Part shown: in pieces, positions 36,767 through 44,108 of the stretch | How the letters are laid out: each line of letters starts with the position of its first letter | Position numbering within the stretch: position 1 is the first letter of the stretch | Source: Bacillus yapensis | GTDB lineage: Bacteria; Bacillota; Bacilli; Bacillales; Cytobacillaceae | NCBI RefSeq assembly: GCF_005280205.1 | Contig: NZ_SUND01000016.1 | Location: 1-64,000 of the forward strand | Reading direction: 5' to 3' | DNA: 64,000 nt | The notes under the pieces: generated by a model | Seen by the model: the letters and a program-made list of their open reading frames with translations, nothing else | Told to the model about the DNA's origin: nothing | Databases searched by the model: none | Made by a program: the position numbers and the translations under genes

Positions 36767-37806
36767 TAAGCCACATCCTTCTCACTTTTCTTGCTTTTCT
36801 TTCGTCCAATTCGATAAGAAACATAAACAGAGCCTACAATTATGACTGCAATTACTATCCAAAATAAGAGTGGCATATTTAAAATGGGATTCGGAACTTC
36901 CAAACCAGATTCTGTTATGAACGATTTCACATCGTCTCTTTTAATGGAAAACTCTTTTGTTACTTCTTCTCCAATTTGATCACTTGTTAATTTGATTTGA
37001 TACTTTCCAGCTTCGTAGTTTCCTGCTTGCCACGGTATATGAAATAATACTTTAGATTTTGGTGCTGCATTAAACGGAGTTGCTTCTCCGTCAAACAAGA
37101 CTTCTCCTTTTTTATTGAAAACCTTGTATTTAAAAGAAATCTCCTTAATTTCGGCATTAGGATTTTCTAATTCTAAGCCAATAAAGCTTTTATTAGGAGC
37201 GATGATATTTTTTATATCTAATAATTTGATGTTCTCTGAAGAATTAGGTTTTTCTTCGGTATTAATTTGAATAGGAACTGCAAACATAAATCTATTTTTG
37301 GCTGATAACTCCACATTCTCATTTTCTTTAATCGTTTCAAAATCGGCTTCGTCTTGAGAAATAAGGACAGAACCTAGAGAAGTTCCCTTTTCAAGGGCCT
37401 TCACTTTAACCGATACGACTTTTTCTTCATGCGGAGCTAATTCAACCTTTTCTGGAACAGTAATGTTTTGATCCATGTAAAAATTTTCTTCGGTCAGAGT
37501 GGTGTACTCGTTCCCGCGATTTTCAATATAGATAATTCCACCTTGCGTCGACGTTAAAGCATTCCCGGGCCTCATCGTTAGATGAATGGTGTTATCGCTT
37601 ATATTTTGTAAAGTCATATTTAAGGTTTGTTCTTCACCTTCAGACAGCGAAAGATTGTAATAACCTTTAATTCCTTTTTGTTGGTTATCGGGTAGTTCTA
37701 GTATGACTTTGTAGGGTAAAGCTTCTACTGGATTCGTGTTGGCATATGTACTTTGAGGAATAATAAATGCTGATATCATAGCTATAAGAATTACAATTTT
37801 TTTCAT
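36766..37806 (-). CDS. WxL-interacting DUF916/DUF3324 protein
   Basis: 346 residues: signal peptide (IVILIAMISAFIIPQSTYA), a DUF916-like beta domain (GYYNLSLSEGEEQTLNMTLQ, NISDNTIHLTM), a DUF3324-like domain (LELENPNAEIKEISFKYKVF), and a C-terminal membrane helix (PLLFWIVIAVIIVGSVYVSY) followed by lysines. These proteins accompany WxL proteins and bind both them and peptidoglycan. Co-transcribed with the WxL genes. Confidence 0.88.
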   Translation of the reverse strand: MKKIVILIAMISAFIIPQSTYANTNPVEALPYKVILELPDNQQKGIKGYYNLSLSEGEEQTLNMTLQNISDNTIHLTMRPGNALTSTQGGIIYIENRGNEYTTLTEENFYMDQNITVPEKVELAPHEEKVVSVKVKALEKGTSLGSVLISQDEADFETIKENENVELSAKNRFMFAVPIQINTEEKPNSSENIKLLDIKNIIAPNKSFIGLELENPNAEIKEISFKYKVFNKKGEVLFDGEATPFNAAPKSKVLFHIPWQAGNYEAGKYQIKLTSDQIGEEVTKEFSIKRDDVKSFITESGLEVPNPILNMPLLFWIVIAVIIVGSVYVSYRIGRKKSKKSEKDVA

Positions 37807-37814
37807 TATTAAGC

Positions 37815-37849
37815 AGAGAAGGTGTAACCATTAAGCCTACACCCTCTCT
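37815..37849 (-). promoter_or_regulatory. Intercistronic hairpin after the short WxL gene
   Basis: AGAGAAGGTGTA (37815-37826) pairs with TACACCCTCTCT (37838-37849), 11 of 12 positions. There is no T tract, so it is more likely an mRNA stability or processing element than a terminator. Confidence 0.5.
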
Positions 37850-37862
37850 CTCCTTTCTTGTT

Positions 37863-38501
37863 TTATGGACCTGTCACGATGGTATATGTGATAGTAGATT
37901 CATATGGTGTAGAACCATTAGGATAGTTGACAGAATCAATAAACGTAGTGTTAGGCGCTAATGTTAACGACAAACCATTAGCTCCAAATGCAACCGTATA
38001 TTTTCCCATACCTGCGTTTTTAGCTGCAGATAAAATATTTACAGCACTTCCGTTGTCGAGAATCCATTCATTTGCAACCCATGTAGGTGAAGCTGATGTT
38101 GTTCCAACAGCTGAAATAGTACTTCCACTATTAGATAAACTTAATGAGCCTTGCGGTAATTTCTTAGCAGTTGTTCCGGCCGCAAATCCACCACTTGGTG
38201 TTTTTTCGGTAAATTGAGATGCAGAAACTTGAATTCTCCATCCTTCACCTGTTCCTGAAGCATCTGTGACGTTTAACTGTCCAGGATTAGCATTAGTTGT
38301 TTGTACTTCCCCATTCAATACGATAGGGTCAAAGGTTGTAGTAGAATTAATCGATACGTCCTTCTCTCCCCCTTGAATCGCCTGTGTTGCTTTAGTTGTC
38401 ATGGAAGTTTCAGCTAAGGCAGAACCACTTACTAAGATTGCTGAAAATAGCCCAATCCCTAAAGTAAGTGTGAAAATCTTCTTTTTTAATCCGTTTTTCA
38501 T
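37863..38501 (-). CDS. Short WxL-domain cell-wall protein
   Basis: 212 residues: signal peptide (TLGIGLFSAILVSGSALA) and a WxL domain making up nearly the whole mature protein (GEGWRIQVSASQF and the C-terminal half ending STITYTIVTGP). The last motif has no Trp (ITYTIV), unlike the longer paralogues. AGGAGGAAAGATTA precedes the ATG. First large gene of the WxL operon; likely the most highly made, with its partner DUF916-like protein next. Confidence 0.85.
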   Translation of the reverse strand: MKNGLKKKIFTLTLGIGLFSAILVSGSALAETSMTTKATQAIQGGEKDVSINSTTTFDPIVLNGEVQTTNANPGQLNVTDASGTGEGWRIQVSASQFTEKTPSGGFAAGTTAKKLPQGSLSLSNSGSTISAVGTTSASPTWVANEWILDNGSAVNILSAAKNAGMGKYTVAFGANGLSLTLAPNTTFIDSVNYPNGSTPYESTITYTIVTGP

Positions 38502-38611
38502 TAATCTTTCCTCCTAAAAATAATTTAAAACTATGAGCCTACTAAGTTACCCCATCACCTCCTAAAAGTAGTGTTGTCTTGATCAATACAAACGCTTGCG
38601 AAAACTCATGG

Positions 38612-38701
38612 TTAATTCAGAATTGCTCCTACGAGGATTAAAAACACTATAAGAGCAAAAAAGATGCCTGTTAAATTTGAAATCATACTATCTTTTACCA
38701 T
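38612..38701 (-). CDS. 29-aa single-membrane-segment peptide
   Basis: MVKDSMISNLTGIFFALIVF... AILN, one hydrophobic helix. GGTGAGG precedes the ATG at 38701. It lies between leader C and the WxL genes, so it may be a leader peptide or a small membrane subunit. Confidence 0.4.
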   Translation of the reverse strand: MVKDSMISNLTGIFFALIVFLILVGAILN

Positions 38702-38840
38702 GCAGACCTCACCTACTTTTTTCCTTTTTCTGAGGATTTATAGAGAATCTCTCATATGAACAATTCATAGGAGTTATTCGTATATAGGAAATTCCCTACA
38801 TTTTTGCAATGGATCTATTCATCAATCACCCTTTTTTATA

Positions 38841-38894
38841 AAGACAAAAAAAACGCATACTTCCCCTAATTAGGAGAGGTATGCGTCTTCCGCC
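38841..38894 (-). promoter_or_regulatory. GGCGGAAGACGCA leader hairpin, copy C
   Basis: ACGCATAC (38853-38860) pairs with GTATGCGT (38879-38886). On the minus strand the 5' part reads GGCGGAAGACGCATACC and TTTTTTTTG follows. It leads the WxL region; the first frame after it is the 29-aa peptide. Confidence 0.72.
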
Positions 38895-38952
38895 ATACTT
38901 CTTGTTCATTTATGTTTACAATAGTTATAAGGTTTAAAAATCTCTATACAAA

Positions 38953-38981
38953 ATAATAGTCGATTTTTCCTATAATTTCAA
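38953..38981 (-). promoter_or_regulatory. Promoter of the WxL operon
   Basis: TTGAAA (38976-38981), 17 nt, TATTAT (38953-38958) on the minus strand. It shares TTGAAAT, GAAAAAT and ACTATTATTTT with the S1-gene promoter, as well as downstream sequence to the hairpin. Confidence 0.68.
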
Positions 38982-39315
38982 TACTGAATTCTAGATTCTC
39001 ACGAATATATTGGTAAAAGGATAAATAGTATAATAGAAATTAGGAATTTACAAAGAATAACTCATTAGATACTCCAAGTACTTGTTAAATATATTAGTAA
39101 CATAAAAAATCATTACAATAAAAAATATCAAAGTAATAAAAACCTCAAAATAATAAAAAACCCAACTAAATAAAGAATAATCAACTATATAAGCAACTTT
39201 TGAAAAACGACCTCAATCCCTTACAGTTCTAGTGTTCAACCCACCTTACTACATGCTATATAATCCATAATTCACACTATCCACAAGTAAAGATTTCAAC
39301 AATTCACAACTCTAA

Positions 39316-39455
39316 GAGGCATACATTTGATTAAAAATATTGCTAGAAGCAAACATATGATTAATTTTTCGTAAAGTGACAAACATTTAAAATGATTCTC
39401 TATATAGTTACAAACATTTGAAAATCTAGCAAAAACAGAAGCAAACATTTAAAAA
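39316..39455. repeat. Five AAACATTTGA-type iterons
   Basis: Five spaced copies related to GCAAACATTTGAAAA (near 39317, 39349, 39380, 39413, 39443). A DnaA-box-like CTATCCACA lies near 39276. This looks like an iteron array for the replication protein encoded just downstream (39612-40778), or its incompatibility locus. Confidence 0.55.
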
Positions 39456-39527
39456 ATCATGTTTTCAGTACCCTGGATGAACAGAAATATGAATGATTTT
39501 CATGCTAGCCTCGAAAAATAGACAAAA

Positions 39528-39608
39528 AAAATACACCCCAAGCGGGTGTATTTGCGTTTTTATCCACGACTGAAAGCCCTGCGAATTATATATTTTTTTC
39601 GCAAGGCT
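39528..39608 (-). terminator. Two hairpins after the minus-strand rep gene
   Basis: ATACACCC/GGGTGTAT (39531-39551), with T-rich flanks on both sides, and AGCCCTGCGAA with TTCGCAAGGCT (39575-39608). The first is a good bidirectional terminator. Confidence 0.65.
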
Positions 39609-39611
39609 AAC

Positions 39612-40778
39612 TTATTTAGCTGTATTAAAATTTGGAAGTCTTTTCATTATGACTGGAACCTTACCGGTTTCCACGTATTCTTTCCAATTGGCCTCAATGA
39701 TCACATCAGAAGAAATGTTTTTTTCAATAAAGTTTTGGATATGATTACGGAAAATCGTTCTAAAGTATCCCCCAATACTCTTACTGAAGTGGAACTTTTG
39801 TTTTTGGTACTTCATTTTATTGATATGGTCATTAAACCATCCTAAACAACGATAGTAAAAACTTTGGATATGCGCATCTCTCTCTGAAAAATCTCTATAT
39901 TCTCCGTCGTCTTTAGAAACGTACTTCAAAACCTCGATAACTTCATACTTGAAGGAAACCATAATATCGAATAGATCACGAGGTTTATAGGAGATTCCAT
40001 TTTCATCAAAGAATACTTCCGTTTCTCCCTGTAACTCATTCATTAATGGGTGAACGTCGAATGCGTCAGTATTCTCAATGACCGTATGCGGTTTTAAACT
40101 GAACTCAATTTTTGTAATCCACTTTTGCTCTTTTCTATACGTTAAACCCACATATGTAATATTAAATAAAGGTTCTAGTAATGAAATTGCATCACGAACC
40201 CCTTTTGAACGCTTCCCAAGATCCTTTTTTAACGTACTCATTGTACGAGAATAGACAACTTCTTCTACTTTCCCCATGTCAGTTACATTGGCAATCCCAT
40301 TTCGGAATTGATTCATTAATAAGAAAAATAATTCAAAGACTCTAGCGTTCGCTGTACGAACTAGCTGTTGCATGATGTTTGTTGTGAAAAGGGAATGAGG
40401 AATTGTGAAATAGTTAAACTTTTCAGCATTCGCACCATGATAGATAGAATAGTTATGAAGTTTAATAACAGACTTACCAGATGTATTGATTGATTCATAG
40501 ACGAACCCGTGCATTTCTAAAAACTTCAAACCTGTATATAAGGTTGAATATGGGATATCCAACTCTTGACTGTATTCAGCAATTTTAAACTCATGAACTT
40601 CTCCTATCTTGGTCTTCTCTTTATGTATTTGTTTTAAAACACAAAGAAGCGCTGCATAGGCACTCGCTGGGAATAACACATTATGTTTAGTTTGGTAAGC
40701 TTCTAGATCATCAAGTAGCTGTTGCGGAAATGGAAATCCGTAGATTTTAATTTCCTGTCTTTTTTTCCTTCTTTTCAT
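39612..40778 (-). CDS. Plasmid replication-type winged-helix protein
   Basis: 388 residues, very basic start (MKRRKKRQEIK). A winged-helix region lies at about 60-115 (EFKIAEYSQELDIPYSTLYTG and LKFLEMHGFVYESI). A second region (VEEVVYSRTMSTLKKDLGKR) and a C-terminal part rich in aromatic and basic residues follow. It lies divergent from the second rep gene across the 40.8-41.8 kb origin, with its own iteron-like array on its 3' side. It resembles plasmid initiators in layout; exact family not known. It could be a second initiator or a copy-number factor. Confidence 0.55.
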   Translation of the reverse strand: MKRRKKRQEIKIYGFPFPQQLLDDLEAYQTKHNVLFPASAYAALLCVLKQIHKEKTKIGEVHEFKIAEYSQELDIPYSTLYTGLKFLEMHGFVYESINTSGKSVIKLHNYSIYHGANAEKFNYFTIPHSLFTTNIMQQLVRTANARVFELFFLLMNQFRNGIANVTDMGKVEEVVYSRTMSTLKKDLGKRSKGVRDAISLLEPLFNITYVGLTYRKEQKWITKIEFSLKPHTVIENTDAFDVHPLMNELQGETEVFFDENGISYKPRDLFDIMVSFKYEVIEVLKYVSKDDGEYRDFSERDAHIQSFYYRCLGWFNDHINKMKYQKQKFHFSKSIGGYFRTIFRNHIQNFIEKNISSDVIIEANWKEYVETGKVPVIMKRLPNFNTAK

Positions 40779-40879
40779 TCCTCATTCACCTCCTCATTAC
40801 AAGATTTATAGTCACTAGGAAAGATAACTCTTTCCTCAATTACTAAATTTCGACATTTTTTATTTTCAAATGGATTATA

Positions 40880-41760
40880 TCAAACCAAATGATTCATAAA
40901 GAATTTTGAATCGCATAATATTCACCACATCCCATGAGTGACAAGGGATATAAAAAAAGTGAAAAAAATTTAGCATCCATCAAGTTGTCCCAAATGATTC
41001 ATAACGAAAGATTAAAAAAATACCTATAAGCACTTGATATATATAGACTTGTCGAATATTAGTGAAAGTTCTTACATCCATCAAGTTGTCCCAAATGATT
41101 CATAAAGCATCCATCAAGTTGTCCCAAATTGCGAAGTGATTCATAAGAGGTCATTGAAAAAAGACTGTACTTTCCCCTTTAAATCCTTGCTATACATGGA
41201 TATTCCGTGATTTAAACCAAACTTATAGTAAAAATGAACATCCATCAAGTTGTCCCAAATCTTAGAGTGATTCATTACTAATAATCCAAAGTGATTCATA
41301 ACTATTTCTTGGAAATAGCGTTGAAACCATTGGTGTTATTGGACTTTTGTCGTTTTTGATAAAAAATGAGCATCCATTAGTTTGTCCCAAATCAAAAAGT
41401 GATTCACAAATGTGACTTGGAAAATAAGAATTGATTCATTTCTAAAATTAATAAAACGATGAAAACCCTTGATACTACTGTGTATATCTGGTTTTTAAAA
41501 ATCAAATGCATCCATCAAGTTGTCCCAAATTGCAAAGTGATTCATAAGTTATGTTTCAAAGTGATTCATAACTATTTCTTGAAAATAGCGTTCAAACCGT
41601 TGGTATTTCAGGGTTTGTAAGAGTTATAACAAAAAATGAGCATCCATTAAGTTGTCCCAAATCGCAAAGTGATTCACAAATGTTCCTTCGAAACTTATAT
41701 CGATCATTTGTTTTAGATTAGTAGAGGGAAATCACTCCAATTCATAGAATGATTCATACA
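40880..41760. repeat. Composite iterons of a plasmid replication origin
   Basis: Seven copies of CCATCAAGTTGTCCCAAAT (with small changes) each paired with GATTCATAA: 40973-41004, 41074-41105, 41107-41146, 41238-41277, 41370-41410, 41509-41547, 41640-41680. In the first two, the halves touch; in the other five, 8 nt separate them. Extra lone GATTCATAA halves occur near 40885, 41287, 41557 and 41750. A 48-bp block (41287-41334, 41557-41604) is repeated with three mismatches. The array lies just before the rep gene at 41826, as expected for an iteron origin. Confidence 0.85.
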
Positions 41761-41825
41761 TACATATGTAAAACATGATAAAATAGAGACAAGAGAGAGT
41801 AGTTAAATTGAGGTGATATATAAGC

Positions 41826-43223
41826 ATGGCAGTTCGTTCTAATAATAAAGTGTTAATCGAGGAGATCTTGTCTGAAGATTTCATTTTAGATAACAACTAT
41901 GTATTTAATTATCGATTACAAGAAGCGATTGCTAGAGATAGTTTTATCGAAACTGATGAGTACCCTTACCCTCAATCGACCATTAGTAATCCAGAAGAAG
42001 GAACGGTTAATGTGATTGAAAAGAGAAAATTAACGCCTTTTCTCGAAAATGTGGAGAAGAAGAATTTTGAATGGAATCTTCTCATGAGTAAAACTATCAT
42101 GGATTTAGATGAGTATACTGGAGATCTATTCGATATTATACGAATTTTATGGACAGAGCAAAAACAAAAAGATAGCTCAGATATGATTTCATTGACCGTT
42201 GATGATATTCTTCAATTTCGAGAGGAGACACCAAGAAAATTTAGAACTGATGGGTCCCCTGTTTACCACAAAGAAAAGAGAATTAAAGCAGCAAAAGAAT
42301 TAACCAAGCTCTTTGGTCTTACATTAAGTCTTGGAAAGAAACTAGACGATGTTGAAGTTGACGAGAAAACGGGAATTGTTCTTAATGTGTATGAAACAGA
42401 AGAGATCAGAAGTCTTTTCTATATTGGGGACTACACATTACTGAGAGAAAACGGTGAACCAATCGGATTTGAACAAGTTTACGTTAGACCAGGTAACATT
42501 CTTATGGAAAACCTAGGCATTGAAAATCCTGAGAATATGCGATTAATGTCACAACAAGCCCTTAAATATCATTATCGACACCAAAAGTACCATAAACGGC
42601 TTACAAGGTATTTGAATCTTGTGTGGGAACTAAATGAAAAACTAAAACAAATTTCCCTATACGCCTACCCTATTAATGGTGAAAAAGGCCTTCTAAATGT
42701 AATGGGATTTAAAATTACAGAAAACGTAAGGAAGAAACCTAGCCTTTTACTAGATGAATTTACACGGGTACTTGATGATCTAACGAATGATGGTGTAATT
42801 GGTTCATGGAGATATGCTGCTAAAGGTGGACTTGATTGGGAAAGGCTAGAACAGCGCGGTTGGTTAGAAGACTATTTCTTAAAACAACGAGTCATTATTG
42901 TTCCACCTAATAAGTACGCCCCTTACTTTAAGGTAGGCGAAAAAGAACTCGAAGCTTTACAAAATTATTTATCGGTTGCGAATGAAGTGAAAATGGTAGT
43001 TAAGAAAGAGATAAAGCTACGACCGGATATTATACGGAACATAAAAGACAAACTCAATTTAAGTGACCGTCAAATTTCGAAAGAAGCGGGTGTCGGACAA
43101 GCTACTATCTCCCGCTTTGTAGCAGCTGAAGATATAAGTGAAACGAATTTAAGACCTACGACAGAAGAAAAGATATTAGCATGGTTAGAGAAGATTTTAC
43201 CTGAACTAGAGAGAACTTATTAA
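41826..43223 (+). CDS. Putative replication initiator protein (Rep)
   Basis: 465 residues. The middle resembles winged-helix initiator folds (LTVDDILQFREETPRKFRTDG; LLDEFTRVLDDLTNDGVIGSW). The C-terminal 75 residues form a helix-turn-helix (LSDRQISKEAGVGQATISRFV). It lies directly downstream of the composite iterons and ends at a strong terminator, the standard iteron-Rep arrangement. It probably binds the iterons to open the origin and to limit its own expression. Family not identified by name. Confidence 0.7.
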   Translation: MAVRSNNKVLIEEILSEDFILDNNYVFNYRLQEAIARDSFIETDEYPYPQSTISNPEEGTVNVIEKRKLTPFLENVEKKNFEWNLLMSKTIMDLDEYTGDLFDIIRILWTEQKQKDSSDMISLTVDDILQFREETPRKFRTDGSPVYHKEKRIKAAKELTKLFGLTLSLGKKLDDVEVDEKTGIVLNVYETEEIRSLFYIGDYTLLRENGEPIGFEQVYVRPGNILMENLGIENPENMRLMSQQALKYHYRHQKYHKRLTRYLNLVWELNEKLKQISLYAYPINGEKGLLNVMGFKITENVRKKPSLLLDEFTRVLDDLTNDGVIGSWRYAAKGGLDWERLEQRGWLEDYFLKQRVIIVPPNKYAPYFKVGEKELEALQNYLSVANEVKMVVKKEIKLRPDIIRNIKDKLNLSDRQISKEAGVGQATISRFVAAEDISETNLRPTTEEKILAWLEKILPELERTY

Positions 43224-43269
43224 TGTGGTTTTAAGAAAAGTTCGTTCACTAAAAACAAAGTTTGTTCAA

Positions 43270-43297
43270 AAATCCTGTTTAGATACAGGATTTTTTT
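43270..43297 (+). terminator. Terminator of the rep gene
   Basis: AATCCTGT-TTAG-ATACAGGATT stem followed by TTTTTT, 47 nt after the rep stop. Confidence 0.85.
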
Positions 43298-43359
43298 GTT
43301 CCACATTCGAGACATTATGTGGAATAGTCCGCTATTTAGAATGAAACAGGGGAAATGTA

Positions 43360-44088
43360 ATGCACGAATCTAAAATTAAAATTCTTATTGGTGACAAATA
43401 TACGGATAATCCCATAATTAATTACTTGAACTACTGGATACTAGGCAAAGAAAATAGACAGAGATATAACCAGGACAAGTGGAGAAAGAAATATGATTTA
43501 GATGTTATTTGGTTAGAAGGAGATTTGAACGCTGATACTATTTTTTCTTTATGGATGCCACTTAAAATGTGCTTACAATGCTTAAATCCAGATATCTTTG
43601 AGAAAAGTGGACCTATGAGAAAACCACTCAAAAACCAATATTGGTTTAAAAAAATCATTGAAGAAATCGATACCTATTTACCGCCTAGTGATGATCTGGT
43701 CAAAGAGTTATATAAATTTGCTGAATTAGCTTCAACAAAGGCAAATGTAATGAGACTACCAGCTAGAAGAATGCAGGTGCGTGGGATAAAATACTTCGAT
43801 CAAATGCCTAAAACACTGTATGAATGCTTTAAGGATGGGAATTTTACTAAGTATTTCAATTACAACGATGAAGAGGTAATGGAGTGGATTAAAGAAGAAA
43901 AATTGAAGGTGTTCTTTGAAGGAAATACTATATCAAACCATACTATTAAACCATTAATAGGCAATTTACATCCTTCCCAATGCAAATGGCTAAAAGAAAA
44001 AGAGAATATCCTACAAATGCTTAAAACGTTTAATGAAGTTTTAACCTACAGGTCTCGATTAATAAAAACAAGCCCTCCTCTCAGTTGA
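43360..44088 (+). CDS. Hypothetical protein, 242 aa
   Basis: Soluble protein with many Trp/Tyr/Lys (NYWILGKENRQRYNQDKWRKK, PARRMQVRGIKYFDQMPK). GGGG precedes the ATG. It follows the rep gene on the same strand after a terminator and ends at a bidirectional terminator facing the coupling-protein gene. Family not recognised. Confidence 0.6.
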   Translation: MHESKIKILIGDKYTDNPIINYLNYWILGKENRQRYNQDKWRKKYDLDVIWLEGDLNADTIFSLWMPLKMCLQCLNPDIFEKSGPMRKPLKNQYWFKKIIEEIDTYLPPSDDLVKELYKFAELASTKANVMRLPARRMQVRGIKYFDQMPKTLYECFKDGNFTKYFNYNDEEVMEWIKEEKLKVFFEGNTISNHTIKPLIGNLHPSQCKWLKEKENILQMLKTFNEVLTYRSRLIKTSPPLS

Positions 44089-44105
44089 GAAAAGGGCTTA
44101 TTTTA
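44067..44105. terminator. Bidirectional terminator between convergent genes
   Basis: AAGCCC and GGGCTT arms around a small inner hairpin (CTCAGTTGAG), with A/T runs on each side, between the plus-strand 242-aa gene and the minus-strand coupling-protein gene. Confidence 0.75.
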
Positions 44106-44108
44106 TAC

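Noticed and set aside
38841-38894. Leader C as terminator of the rep gene at 39612
   Set aside because: The rep gene has its own terminator at 39528-39551, and leader C lies behind the WxL promoter with the conserved leader motif.
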